A stretch of 64,000 nt of DNA from Dryococelus australis (taxonomy: Eukaryota; Arthropoda; Insecta; Phasmatodea; Phasmatidae): the NCBI GenBank assembly GCA_029891345.1, contig CM056998.1, positions 172,632,332 through 172,696,331 on the forward strand. Reading direction: 5' to 3'. Positions 12,317-25,229 of the stretch are shown piece after piece (positions within the stretch are counted from its first letter, which is position 1; each line of letters opens with the position of its first letter). Position numbers and translations under genes: made by a program. The notes under the pieces were generated by a model. That model made no database searches and was not told the origin of the DNA. It saw only the letters and a list, made by a program, of their open reading frames with translations.

Positions 12317-12489
12317 ATGGAATCCATCCTCAAGAAGTTGAACAATTCGTATTAATTGACTAAACTACAAAATCTGGAAACAAATAAATGGTTTGCTGCT
12401 ACAGCATTTGAAATTGCATCTACTAACAGGCCCTTTGTAGACATGTCTGATGCTTCCAATCAATATCGCCATTATAAAAAGTTAGATTG
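12317..12489 (+). pseudogene. Short AT-rich frame after the decayed element
   Basis: An ATG at 12,317 opens 13 codons before a stop, and the same frame continues protein-like (KWFAATAFEIAS) to a stop at ~12,487. It probably belongs to the same relic. Very short and low support. Confidence 0.2.
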
Positions 12490-12539
12490 AAAACTTACAA
12501 ATTAATTAATAGTTGTGATTAAATTATCTTAATAATTCA

Positions 12540-15330
12540 TTTTTCACCATTTTTGAAAAATATGTCTGACCCACTAAAATTATTTCAAGTTCTCATGGTC
12601 CACGGTGGTAGGCCTACTACTTGTGTGCAAAATTTAGTGGGAATTCGATAATTGGTTACCGAGTCATGGCACAAATGTTGGATTTTATAACCTGCACTAT
12701 CTTGCAAAATTTAGTGGGAATTCGATAATTGGTTACCGAGTCATGGCACAAATGTTGGATTTTATAACCTGCACTATCTTGCAAAATTTAGTGGGAATTC
12801 GATAATTGGTTACCGAGTCATGGCACAAATGTTGGATTTTATAACCTGCACTATCTTGCAAAATTTAGTGGGAATTCGATAATTGGTTACCGAGTCATGG
12901 CACAAATGTTGGATTTTATAACCTGCACTATCTTGCAAAAAGTCGGCAAAGATATTATACCTATAAGCATATTTGATGCTTCTTATTGATACTTTCAGCA
13001 AAATATATATTGAAAGCGGTTAAATTGTCCAATAAATATGACAAACCTATCTAAATAATTTATGTGTCTGCCATACTGTAAGAAAAACCAGACACGCTTA
13101 AAACATGACCTACTTCAGCACTAATTCTGTGCAAAGTACAGTGGGATTCGGTTGGTTGGTCAAGGACATATGTCATAAAAAGCTCAAGTTTTTCGTGAGG
13201 TGATATTTTCACTATAGCATGGACACAGTCTATGTTTGTCATAGATACTGCTACATATTAAAGTCAGTTGAAATGGTTTGGGACATATGGCTTACTAACC
13301 TTAAATATATCCATGGTTGCTAATTCTGAAATATATGACTATACTCTATTAGCTGTTTCTTCACACCTTTTGAATCAAACCTTTGAAAAACCACCCCATG
13401 TGTGACGCCTTTGATTGTTTCCTAAATATACCATTTATATAAGCGTTTCAGACTTGTATTAATATAGAAGTACCTTATTTTTATTAAATTGTACCTTCGC
13501 ATACATTCTATCTATAAATTATAATATTTTATTTCTAATTAATATAAATAAAAGAGGGAGAATATATGTGTGCTGGTAATTTTTAGTAAGAAGTAGTTCA
13601 CATGCAAAATATTATTTAAGTGAGTGCGCAAGAATGTGGTATGTTGGCCCTCTCGTGTGATTTTCTAGAATTCGGTAAGCTTTGTTTGCATGAGGCGGAG
13701 CAGTATCCTGAAAGTAGAACTTTAGCAGGGCTTCAGAGAAGTTTTAAGTAACCGTAAATCGACTATACCTGCTAGTCATAAAAATTTAGAGGGACTACAA
13801 AAGTTTAACTTGTAGACTGAATTTGATGAGAATCAGTTAATTGTTTCCCGAGATAGGACACGAATGCTTAACCTTTCATTTAGTGCTATTTTGCAAAATG
13901 GCTCACAAATGAATTAATATATTAGCTTATTTGATGTTTGCATAGATACTGCTAGCATACAAAGTTAAGTTGGAATTGGTTCCACGGGTTCAGTCTTTAA
14001 TTTTTATGCGGCCGTCATTTTGAAAATAATAGCCTGACCCACAAAAACATGTCAGTACACATTACGTACTCTAGTATTACTTCAAAGTCAAATTGAGTAA
14101 AAAATCTGTTGTTGGTTTCCCGAGATATGACAACTAAACTTTATTTTCTATGTGCCGCTATCTTACAACATGGCGGACAAAAGACTATGTTTTGACACAT
14201 GTGATGCTTGTACAAGATACTTTCTGCATGATATTTTTAGTTGAATCTGATTAAATGGTATTGTAAATAATGCAAATGAACCTAAAATATATATATTGCC
14301 TCCATTTTGATAATACGTGTCTCGTCGATTTTATGTACATATATTAACATTGCCTGTAATGGTATTACACATGTCAAATATGACAGCGATCGGTAATATA
14401 GTTATCGAGATATAGCGTAACAAAATTGTATTTTACATGTTAAACTATCTTAAAAAATTGCGGAATAATAAATTGGTCACTTTCTAAATTCACTGAATAC
14501 ATCATTACTTGCCAATATACCAACCTTCGTTTAAATTGGTTAAATGGTCCCCGAGGTACAGTGTAAAATAATTATTTTTCAATTTGCACTATTTTCGAAA
14601 CTGGTACCACCAATAACATTATCGGTTTTTAAATTAAATGCTTACATTATGCGCTGTCAAGGTACCAAATTTCGTTTCTCTCGGTTAAATGGTTCCCATC
14701 ATGTTAATGTTTTTAAATTTTCACTATCTTCCAAAATGGGGGATCAACAGTATTATAGTCTCCTAAATTCAATGGTTACATCATGCACTGCCAACGTTCC
14801 AAATTTTGTTTTAATCGGTTAAATGGTAAAAATTTATTTATTCGATTTGTTCTGTCTTCCAAAATGGAGGACCAATAAGAATATCGCTTTATGATTTCAA
14901 TTCGTGTATCATGCATTATCAAAGTACCAAATTTGATTGAAATATTTTTAACAGTTCCCGAGATATAACATAGTGCCCTAAACTAAAAAATTGCCGCCAT
15001 TTTGAAATTAAGTATTTGGCGTAATCAAAACTATAAAAGTCAGTTGATATTACTAAATACTCCATGTGGACATGGTTTGGAGAATTCGGTTCTCGAGTTT
15101 AAAAGTTATTAGGGAGGGGACCCTCGTTCTAGACAGACATTTGAGTGATTGAATAAGCCTATCTTCCCTTCAGATCTAGGCTATAAATGGCCACCATTTT
15201 GAAAATAAATACCCATCGTGGTTGAAAAATATAAACGTAGGATGTCCTTACTAAGTACTACATGTTTATCAATTTTTGTGAAAATATGTATGTCCAAGCC
15301 ATACGCATGATTTAATAGGACTATATTTTC
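12540..15330 (+). repeat. Degenerate tandem satellite (unit ~135-150 bp), plus orientation
   Basis: Three words recur through the stretch in a fixed order: a GCCATTTTG/CAAAATGG(C)GGACC-like word, an AAATTT(A/G)GTGGGAATC-like word and GGTTCCCGAGATATGACA. The CAAAATGG-type word occurs at ~13,890, 14,590, 14,730, 14,862 and 14,990, giving a period of roughly 130-145 bp. Units are strongly diverged except for the 77-bp block at 12,626-12,933. The same family lies in reverse orientation at 62,600-64,000. No protein is encoded. Confidence 0.75.
12626..12933 (+). repeat. Four essentially identical 77-bp tandem units
   Basis: Units start at 12,626, 12,703, 12,780 and 12,857, each beginning TGCAAAATTTAGTGGGAATT and containing GGTTACCGAGTCATGGCACA. 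I see no difference between the complete copies, and the first bases of a fifth unit follow at 12,934. This is a recent local amplification within an otherwise old satellite. Confidence 0.97.
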
Positions 15331-16236
15331 AAGGAAAAAAGGTTAAAATTTATTAAGCAAAGGGAGGAATACGTCCAGACAGATATTTGTATGATTTCGT
15401 AAGCCTGTCTTACCGAGTAAAGTAGGCCAATAAAGGTTGTGTATCTATATAGTAAATAGTTATAGTGTGAAGTGTGTATTATATATAATATCTACAGTAC
15501 GTATGTGTTTATATAATTTACATTTTTTTAATAGCCGAAGCTAACCAGCGCCTTAACCCAGTCAATGAAGATACGTGAAGGTTGATACAGTCTATTCGTG
15601 GCTACTTCTAACTTTTCTAAAGCCTTGCTGAAATTGTACTACTGGGTTTTGTCACCAAGTCTCTTGTCATATGTAGACGTAAAACAAGCTTGGAAGAAAT
15701 TTCCAAGGAGATAACAATGCCACGCGTCTCGGCGTTGGACAAACCAACAAGTAAGGACTTCTTATTATTAGTCAATACTGACATACAATTTTATCTTTGT
15801 TCTAAAGCTTATTGACTATAAAATAAATATTACATTAATTTATGTTCAAAATGCCAACGAAAGTTTATGTAACAAAAAAAAAAAAAAAGTGACGTTAATG
15901 ATAACGGAAGGATAAAACAGGTCTGATACACTATTGATTCAAGAAACAACGATACATGTCATGAATGGAGTGACTTTTGAAAGGTTTTCTTCAAAGAGAG
16001 CGGAGACACAGTGAACTGACTATTAGTAATGACCTTCACCTACGTTTTCCTGGAATGGGGATGGAACACAAATTTGGTGGAAAACCACCCCGGAGCAGCT
16101 GGTCGAGTGGAAACCAGGACCTGTCGGATGTGGGCCTCACAGCGTTATGGCGTAATCAGACATATCCGGTAAATATGACTTAAGTTCATCGTTCGTGTTA
16201 TCTTAGAATTAACTTTTGCAAACCTGAATATCTATC
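15331..16236. other. No gene recognised
   Basis: AT-rich sequence with a 14-base A run at ~15,874-15,888. The short frame at 15,977-16,183 has no motif. Nothing supports a gene. Confidence 0.5.
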
Positions 16237-16625
16237 AGCTGTTCACGGTGTTCTGAGTAATTTTGAAATCAACCTTAGAAAAATGTCACTGTATTTTTTT
16301 TAATACTCCCATTCGTCCAGTAAAGTTGGTAATGACGAAAGGAAATTTTGTTCCACGTTTTAAAGTTAAATTAATAGCGTGGATACTAAATAATTAATTT
16401 TATTTTCTGTATTTTTATCGCTTTTATGTCTAAGATTAAATTTTTATATCAGTACAATATTTACTTTGCAAACATATCCCACAGTCCCAGTTGACTGACG
16501 CATGGACCATGTTATCGGGTCCATGGCAATGTACATTTTACGTATGGAGTAAAATTACACAAATTTCTTACAATTACATCTTGGCCAGATGTATCAAAAG
16601 TGCTGAATTCAGCGTAAACAGTGTA
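16237..16625 (-). mobile_element. Miniature transposon M1, copy B
   Basis: The left end AGCTGTTCACGG and the right end AGCGTAAACAGTG are degraded versions of the M1 terminal repeat. The interior (CCAGTAAAGTTGGTAATGACG, GCATGGACCATGTTATCGG) matches 29,709-30,129 and is the reverse complement of the other copies. Old and non-coding. Confidence 0.75.
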
Positions 16626-17792
16626 TAACTGGTTTTTATAACACGCTTATTGTTAGCCTTTACCGCGCGTCTCAGTAAACGTATTCCGTAATGTATAATA
16701 TATTGACGATTGTAGAGATGACTAGTTTATACCCAGGTTCCTTTGACGTATTAAATAAAAATCAACATTTTAAGTAAATTTTTGCACACCCCCTCTCATT
16801 ATAAATCTCCTATGCATAAGAAAACGACGAGGTCATTCTGAGAGGGTATAATTAAGAGCTGACATCTCAACCGGCAATCTATGTCATATCTATAACCTTT
16901 ATACTTGACGCACCATATGACTTCAGCTCCTGACATCGAACTTAATGCAATACGAATACAAACAAGATTGCTCACTATTACCTGCGGGACACATTATATA
17001 TTTTTGATATTCCGGTAACTAAAATTACCCAGAAATTATTCTTAGCCGTACTCAAGCTCAAAACAAGTAAACTGGTATAGAGGTTGTGGAAATATGTCCA
17101 GGAATACGTCATGAAACGTTTCCCGCGTGAAAGAAGAATTAAGAAGTACTTAAGTACGTGAAAGTAGGCATTCAGGGCAAAAGTAAGCTCTCATATAGTC
17201 TGTCTTATGAACGAGTGAACTTTTTTTTGACAGTTCTGAAAACAGTTTTGTTTACAGCCTACTCAATGAATACAGTGCTGTCTCCCCACGTCAAAGACAA
17301 TGTTTACATAAATACACTCAATTGATTGTCAACCTGCTCAGGGTGTCGACAGAAAATATTTTTCCGAGTATTATCTGTACACAAGACTAACTTTTAGAAC
17401 TGTCAAACCAATGCCCTCGTTTGTGAGACTGACTATAATATACGCATTAGTTATCGCGCCACTTGAAAACACCAAACACTTAGTGAGACGAATACAATCT
17501 CGTGTCAATTAAACCTCGTTTCACTAAATACAATTTCCAACAACAGAAAATATGTCTACGTTGTGTCTTTGTTTGTAATCAAAAATTTTGTTGACTTACT
17601 AGCTCAGCGGAACGCATGATTCACTGATGTCTGCCTTGACCCTGTCGTGCAGCCTGATGCGCAGAAATAACCTACATTTGAGCACATACGGTTAGTAAAG
17701 TTGTTAAGAGTTCCCCGAATTTTTTTATGTTTTTTATGCAAAAGGGATCAAACCCACGTAATTTTTATTTCCGTGGTAATCATACCAGGTAT
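16626..17792. other. No gene recognised
   Basis: Mixed AT-rich DNA. A weak inverted pair (GACAGTTCTGAAAA at ~17,230; TTTTAGAACTGTCA at ~17,391) may be the remnant of a small MITE. Nothing else can be supported. Confidence 0.45.
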
Positions 17793-18026
17793 AGGATATT
17801 CACGGTAAAGTGAGCACTTTTGTAAGCCCACTCATTTGGAATAATAACCAATAATTATATTTTATTGTAGCCTTATACGTCAACTTCCGAGTGCGGTGGA
17901 GTGTAAGCACTGTGTTTATGACTTACAAGGTATTACGTATCTAAAAAGGCGGTTAAAGGATAAAACATATCTGAAAGGAAGAGGTAACTAGAGCCTCAAA
18001 AATGCTCACTTTGCCGTCAAAAGCCT
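17793..18026 (+). mobile_element. Miniature transposon M2, copy 1
   Basis: About 234 bp. It starts AGGATATTCACGGTAAAGTGAG and ends with CTCACTTTGCCGTCAAAAGCCT, an imperfect inverted pair related to the M1 ends. The interior differs from M1 (CTCATTTGGAATAATAACCAAT, ACGTCAACTTCCGAGTGCGG) and matches 26,291-26,526 and, inverted, 30,828-31,060. It is non-coding and flanked by TA-containing sequence, as M1 is. Confidence 0.8.
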
Positions 18027-20262
18027 TTAGCAGAGAAAGGTCCACAATTCCATTACATAAAAATGAACCTGTCAAATATTATGAAATTTTAAGAGAAATA
18101 GCAGCCCGAACTAACCAACACGTGATAGATTGATGAAAATCATTTTACAGGATGTATCCAACACACAGTGTGGTGTGGTTTTGTTTGGATAATAGCATGT
18201 GGAAATTAACAGAGAACATAGGTAACTTGGTAACTTTAAAAAAAAAAAAAATAGCATTATGATGCCTTTTACGTTTGCAGCAGTTTCTAATTTCTCATTT
18301 AAGGAAATAATATTATTGCTTGCGGAAATTTTATTTCGCATGTGATAACAAAGTGTTCAAAATGTCGGCGCAGGAAAAAGAAGCTGTTACTTTTGGTCCA
18401 GAAAGAACAAAATCTGTAACTTTATAGCGATAATATTATATAAAATAATAATAATAATTGAACGCAATATCCAATTTTTACCGTTGTACTGACTTTATAA
18501 TAATTATTACCTACGAAATAGGGTAATATAATGTATACAGGCCTAAGATAAATTTCGAATTGAAACTCATTTTAATGAGTTTCCGCTTCTGCCGATATGC
18601 TGCAAATTTTTATTAAGAACTAAAGAAATAAATTGCTATGAATGTGTTTATAATAACTGAAACACAAAACAGAAATAAAAATATAATGCAAAATTGAACC
18701 ATGCTTGTATAAGATAACCAAAAAACATGTATTGCTTAAAAGGGAACCAACCAACAATTTTTAGTTTTTTAAAATAACCAAATTGCGAAAATGGCTTACT
18801 TTCGTTGCCGTGACATTTATAGCCTACAATTAACTTATACGCGTGGGAGAAAACCTTTTTATACTCAAATTAAATACACAAGAAGCATTCAGAACTGAAA
18901 TATATAGGCTCCAACCAATATTTGGCTTGTTTGCTTTTGTATAACTATGTCCAATCCACTGCTATAGTAATGTGTGCAGGTAGACGCATGGCCATTTTGG
19001 TGACTCTGATACAGTAATTATATAATTCTATATAAAGATGAACGCAAGATCCATAAAGATACAGGAGTAAAAACAATGTATATAATTTTGTTATCGTGGT
19101 TGTTAAACATTAAAAAAAAATTCTTTCGAAAATGAGGGTTTGTTTCTAACATTATTTTAGTACCCCCGAAATTCCGTCTCATGTTGGTTCGTTATTTCCT
19201 TCATATATTATAATGTATAACTGCTCTTTTTGTATCTCTTAATTAGAATGTTGTATGTCCACCTATTGTTTTTGTATTCTTTAATCTACTTTTAATAAAG
19301 TGACATCATCATCGTCTTGTTCCACATCGCGTTATTCTACAAAAAATTGAGTATCTTCGACTATACGATCAAACCCGGCGTTAACGCTCTAGTTCTCGGA
19401 AACCGACGAGATGTCAGACCCAATATTCTGTGGTGAACTGAGATGCTGCACAAAAGGAACAGGAGACGTTCTTGCAGCCGGCGGGTTTACTGTGGCTACG
19501 TGATGCTCAATATGGTCTATCGGAAAATTATTACAGCGGGAGAAAAACTTTGTTACGCGTGTACGCCGTGTAAAGCTTGTCACGACTGAAAAATTTTAAT
19601 TTATGACATTTAATTTATTCTTTTTATTTACGTAAATATACTCATTAATAATGAATAACATTTTTCATACTTTAATTTCAATTTTAATTTTGCAACAATA
19701 ATATTGGACCTCGACTGCACATAGACACTGTCTGGAATGCTGCTTTCGAAGTTGGAGACGCTTTGGGAAAAGTAGTACCATGTATGTAAGTGCCATATTA
19801 AATTTGTAATACGAAAATCTGTTTGTCATCAATTAATTATTTTAAATATTTCCACATAAATGACGCATGTTCGCAGGCATCGTGTCCATGACAACGTAAA
19901 TTTTTAATGCGTCTTCAAATCTGCTGGAGTAACTGTGGAGTTCTTTTAACAGTGACTTAGTTGAGATGCGCATGAAAGAGAACAAAATACACAGGATAAC
20001 ATGACAAATAGAAATACTTGTTGTACAGGCCAAATATGAGATAACACGCATAAGAAGTCAAAATTGATTAGTGAAGGACGCTGTTACCTTACGTTATCGC
20101 ACTTTGACTCAGCATATCTTACATCGTCGAATTACAGTAAAATAATTGTTCCCCTTTTACCTCATTGTTGAAGTATTGCGTCAGCAAGGAAATTTGAAAT
20201 ATTAAAACTGTGTCAATACCTTTACAACCGAGCACAACCAGTCGTTTTAAAACACACGTATA
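18027..20262. other. No gene confirmed; one weak exon-like frame on the minus strand
   Basis: AT-rich DNA with a 13-base A run at ~18,239. At 19,389-19,590 the minus strand has an open frame preceded by a TTTTTCAG splice-acceptor-like run, described under findings; I do not call it a gene. An AATAAAG at ~19,295 on the plus strand is a possible poly(A) signal without an attached gene. Confidence 0.4.
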
Positions 20263-20566
20263 AGCTGTTCACGGTAAAATGAGCACTTTTGAAAGCCCTG
20301 CTTAAGATCTACTTGTATCCACTACTTTGATGCATCAACTTCGATGCATTGAAACAACAGAAAGCGATATAAATAATTTAATTTATCACAAATGGTTACC
20401 TAACACTTTTAATTCGACGTTAAGATATGGAACTACTTTCCCCTCCATCGTTACCAACTTTACTGAGCTCACGTCACTCAGTGCACCCGTTAAAATATAT
20501 GCACGTAGGTGCAGTGACTTTTTACTAAGGTTGATTTCAAAAATGTTCATTTTATTATCAACAGCC
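20263..20566 (+). mobile_element. Miniature transposon M1, copy C (internally deleted)
   Basis: Starts AGCTGTTCACGGTAAAATGAG and ends ATTATCAACAGCC. The interior has the shared words GCCCTGCTTAAGATCTACTTG, ATCACAAATGGTTACCTAAC and ACGTCACTCAGTG. It is ~110 bp shorter than the 44.6-kb copy, missing the region after ACTTGTAT. Flanked by TA on the left. Non-coding. Confidence 0.85.
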
Positions 20567-21350
20567 ATTATGTGTATACATGAAATGTTAATGCTTACTT
20601 ATTAAATCTGTTTTGCGAATTGCAATACCCGTTTTTCTGCCTGACGTCCAGAAAAAGTAAACAAAATGTTTCGACTGAATTCCCCTGTTAGGTAATAAAG
20701 ACATTACCCACTTTCCGGTACAGAAAACTGCGGAAACAGAATCTCACGAGCTACAATTGTCTCGAGAATGCGATTTGTGTGCAGATACTCCCCAAGGCGT
20801 TCTCGCAACAATACAAGCGTATTATATTTCACATGGTTCTGCTTGTTTGTCTCTACAACTCCGGCTTCCTGATTAGCTCGAGACCTTTTGAGTTGTCTCG
20901 CGTGCATGCGCTCGTTCATTTTGCTCCCTTCTCACAAATCCGCACAACACATCACACAGCAAGCGACTTAAGACAACAAGAGGGTGAAATTATTCGCCTC
21001 CCCTTACCATCGGTCGCAGGGTGAGCTTGTTGTTGTAGTAACGGACGCGACGTCCAGACTTCAAACGGATAAATGCTCGCGACACAAGCGAACCCTCCGC
21101 GTGTTTTGCTAAGCCGCGTTGCGCAGATGCCTAGCAGCTTGGAGACGCACACACATCCATACATTCGTGGGACACAATGCGGACGGATGCAAGGCAAGGT
21201 GCTCGTTTTTCGCATCCATCGAAATCTTCAAAGGTATATTTTCCTTTTCACTACCCATGGAATCCGTGGTAAGGGGTAGGCCAAAAGTGAACTTACAAAC
21301 TGATAGGAGAGGGATAGTATAGGTAAGTCCATCCCGATCTCTCGTTTCTT
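20567..21350. other. No gene recognised
   Basis: Moderate-GC DNA (about 20,700-21,300) with overlapping short frames on both strands and no recognisable product. Confidence 0.45.
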
Positions 21351-21360
21351 CGATATATAT

Positions 21361-21361
21361 G

Positions 21362-21406
<45 letters not shown>

Positions 21407-21408
21407 CA
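21361..21408 (+). repeat. (AC)n(AT)n compound microsatellite
   Basis: About 15 AC dinucleotides followed by an AT run, preceded by ATATATGTAT. Confidence 0.95.
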
Positions 21409-21529
21409 TGATGTCCACAAAAGGTTTCAGAAGAGCGACTTAAAGGACAACTCGTAATTCATGGCTATCTGGGGAAAAAATATTTGGCGCCACATGTCTA
21501 TAGTTTGTGGCCCCTAAAGAACACCTAAA

Positions 21530-22045
21530 AAATTGGGTGTGGCTGTGTTGGGGACACGGCCGTTTGTTTTGCGTGAATACGTCTACGTTGACGCGCTCGG
21601 ACGCCTTGATTTTTATGGTGACGTTCCCGGCACCGCTTCACTAGATCACATGGGGTTTTATGAGTATCGCTGAATTGCTTTTGAGATGCTCTTTCAAACC
21701 GTATACGATTTGTGTATTTTGACGTGGCTTTTTGACGAGTATAGGCCAAAATTGTGTTAAGTTTTCTTAATTATTTATATTAAATGCATACAATCTCACC
21801 ATCACCACGTCACACAAATGTTTTTATACGCGCAATCGATTGATCTTGACGAGAGTTGTCGATTCAGAACTAAACGAGAGTCGTAACTTCTTGTAGTCGA
21901 AAATTACACTACGCGGAAGTTAAGAGATGCGGCGAAATTAACTTAAAATTGCCCCCCCCCCTCCCCCTTCCAACGTCCACCGATGCTTCCCAGTCATCAC
22001 TCGACGTAACATTTTCTTTGATACTTCGGCAATCGAGTGGTGTAA
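21530..22045 (+). repeat. 520-bp dispersed repeat, copy 2
   Basis: Aligns with 2,979-3,500 in the same orientation. This copy keeps CpG-rich words (ACGTCTACGTTGACGCGCTC) that appear decayed in copy 1, so it may be younger or less mutated. A C run (~21,953-21,963) replaces the CGGCGCGCCCC of copy 1. No intact coding frame. Confidence 0.8.
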
Positions 22046-24190
22046 TTGAATTTTGAATGTAGACGATAGATTCGGAGCTGCAATGCCAAACTGTATCCCC
22101 CGATTTAGTTACCCTCGGATTTTCTGGATTGCCTCGCTCTATGGTTGCAAATTTAAAGACGTATTCACGTCAAAAGTGCTAGAGCAAACCTGCCTAGGTA
22201 TACCAGCACCGCGCCGCAATTCTGGCAAGACTAGGTTAGTAGGTTTAACATATTCAATGTTGCCGACGTTTTATTACGTCACATAAATTTAAACGAGCTG
22301 TGTGGAGTTTGCGTAATATTATGGCATCCGTGTTGTTTGAAGACACGTGGGAAGAAATATTTCTTCCAAAGCAGTTTTCATAAGGTTCTCTGCAACATAA
22401 AATTACGTCAACAAAACTCAAAATATACTATTCTAAAATGAACAGGGCGGATTATATAGTATTGTACATAGGAAGGAACACTTGAATCGGATACTTTCAA
22501 TATGGCTTAATGTTGGTAGAGAGCCGGCCAGTAATGCACATTGTATAGGCGTGTTTGTTGTTGCGTGAACCAGTAGGAGGGTTGTGCATGGGAAAACAGC
22601 GATAGGCAGATTTGATGGTTATGCAGTTATGAATATGAGAAACTCACTTCTAGTTTGTTTCAAGTTTCAGTAAGTCTGTACCGCACACAAAATAAAATAA
22701 AAAAATAAAATATTGATTTCTCTACAAGTAACAGAATATTTCGTAGAAAAATTTGTGTTTGGAAACAACGTCGTTTCCTTAAAAATCGAGGTATGGTACT
22801 TTGGTCGTTTCGGCCATGTTTTCGTGTAATTTTAGCAAACCGAGTTTGCCTAGATTCCAGTAAGACCAACTGCAGGGTCAGAAGTGAGCTGCCACGTGCA
22901 ACAGAGGCAGGACACCGGCTTTATCCGAGACTAACAACAGTGACTACACCCCAGTTATTCATGCCCGTCTGGCTCAGAAATAAGGACCTAATCCGATTTA
23001 TTCCACCACGAACAGGTGGCCCCAAAATAATTGAAATCTTCCTGGAAAAACTTTTTAATTGTGTATATAATTTTAATGGCTCACTGGAACGACTGGATGC
23101 AGCTTGGGATTATCAACGGTTTTAAATGTTATCATTTTTTTTTTAGCGACGAGAGTTGTTATAGGCCAGTGCGCATACATACAGGAGAGTGATTTGTGAG
23201 GTGGGGATTGGGTAAATAATCCACATTGATGGCGTATAAGTCAAAGCACAGAGCAGAATTTTACTCTAGATAGTACGGGAACAATTGTACTGCCAGTACG
23301 ATACAAAAAAAAACACATAATTTCACAGCCCGGCATACACGGTAAAAGTTTTTAAATGCGGTCATAAGAACAATAATCATTATCTGCATGTACGTGGATA
23401 AATTCACCCTGGGACATAATAAATCTGGAGAGAAAATATTTCAGTAGGGCTTAGAATGCTGTCAGTAGCAGCGAATTAATTACGGAGGGAACAAGTTGTG
23501 CAATCTAGAAGCATGAAAGGTATCGCATGGAGTTTACCAATGTCGCATAGAGTATACCGATATTCGCATAGAGTTCCAGACAAGTGATTTTCCAGAACAC
23601 TTTAGTTGAGATGCTGTTTCACAATTAGAAAGTTGTAACTGCTGCGCGTATCATGTGGCTGCGCGTGAATCATAAACTTGAAGTGACGGGGTAACCAAGT
23701 TATTATCGGCCCATTCTGTTAGAACGTATTTTCTCAAAGTAGATCCCGGAAATTACCTACGATTAACTGAAGCCTAGCCAGCGTGAGACTGCCATCGTGA
23801 ACAACAGTTGTCCCCAGATATTAACCTCGGGCTGAAGTAGGGAACTATTTTGACAGTTGTCTGGAATGACTTCGGAAAATAATTCGAAAGCTGCAATTTA
23901 TGATGTCTGGACCAGGAATCAAACCAGATTTAGGTAGGGTTCAACGTCTCGTCGACAGAGAGGTCATTAAAGACGGAGAAAGTTGCTCAGAGAAGCAGAA
24001 ATGTGGAAAGAGTCGGCTTTGTGGGCAATATTAAAATAAGGATCCATCTTAGCATTCTCCAGGAGAGATTTTGGAAAACCACGGAAAACCGAAATCAAGA
24101 TGGCTGGACTGGGATTCGAAACTGGATGCTCTCGAATGTGAGTCAACTTAATTATCACTTCGCTACTTCGCTCAGTGAGCGAGGCGTTAG
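22046..24190. other. No gene recognised
   Basis: Includes a 110-codon frame at 22,793-23,125 without recognisable motifs and three short GCATAGAGT-type repeats at ~23,521-23,578. Nothing supports a real gene. Confidence 0.45.
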
Positions 24191-24192
24191 GA

Positions 24193-24195
<3 letters not shown>

Positions 24196-24239
<44 letters not shown>

Positions 24240-24247
24240 CGTGTGTA
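24196..24247 (+). repeat. (GT)n(GC)n microsatellite
   Basis: About 17 GT units followed by GCGCGCGCGC and a short GT tail. The open frames reading through it on both strands owe their length to the repeat. Confidence 0.97.
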
Positions 24248-25229
24248 TGCTACTTGCAATCGCCGAATTTGTGCATTGGCGAAATTATTATCCAAACGAG
24301 GCGTGGGTAATGATAAATGTCCACAACGCGTTCTGTGCAATTATTCAGTCCACAGAGAATTTGAAAATACCCATTACGAATTGTGGCGATTGCTCTTTGC
24401 TCGAAGGCAAAAACATTATTGATTTTCGCATTGTGCACTCTAAGCTCGAATCAGTGATATCAATCAGTGAAATATCATTCACTGAAATTCACTTGATACG
24501 TTACCGTCGACCGGCAAATCAAGGATATAAACTGGAAACACGTGACTTGATGCAGAGGAATTCTCGACATTTATGCCCGTCGAGCACAGCACGACACGAG
24601 AAAAATAGCAACTACGACCATTTTCAATGTGCCGGCTCAAATGTACAGCCCGTCAGTGTTTCCTGACGCGGCACAACGAGTAGGATTTTTCGGATCCAAT
24701 TAGAAGGCGCGGATTAACTACGCTAATTTCAAAGGCGGTGGGCAGACGGGAAATATGGAATACACGACGGTGACAAAGTTATATAGCTAATGCATACAAC
24801 GTTAAAATTGTTATTTATAAGAGTTAAATACAATCATTTCCATAATTTATTTTCTTGTAAGGAAAACTTATCATACAATTTCATTTTGCAAGGTTGTGCA
24901 CTCTGCGTGCCGTGTCGCGCGATACGACGAAGAATATAAATGGTTTCTTAAAACTGCTGGTCGTACGACAGGATTGTCGGTTTACGTCAGATCTAGCTTG
25001 CATTTCATTGGTTGTTTTTTTAATCTTTAAGTGCCGTGTCGGGCTTGCGGTGTCTTGCTGGTCGGAGCTAAGTGATGCCGGCATCAGTGGGAAACACAAA
25101 TAAATCGGAGAAATTCAGCCATCATATTAATTAGTTACCAGTCGCTCAGTTGTCACTAGTTTCACCGATTTGGCTCAATTATCACTGCTTCAGATTTAGA
25201 GTGTAGCCACTACACATTACACACAACGT

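Noticed and set aside
12626-12933. CRISPR-like array
   Set aside because: The 77-bp units are contiguous identical repeats without variable spacers, in a eukaryotic satellite.
22793-23125. 110-codon plus-strand frame
   Set aside because: No motif, no splice or promoter context that I trust, and chance frames of this size are expected in 64 kb.
24003-24666. Frames of 139 and 163 codons overlapping in different frames
   Set aside because: Both run through the GT/GC microsatellite and disagree in frame. No motif outside the repeat.
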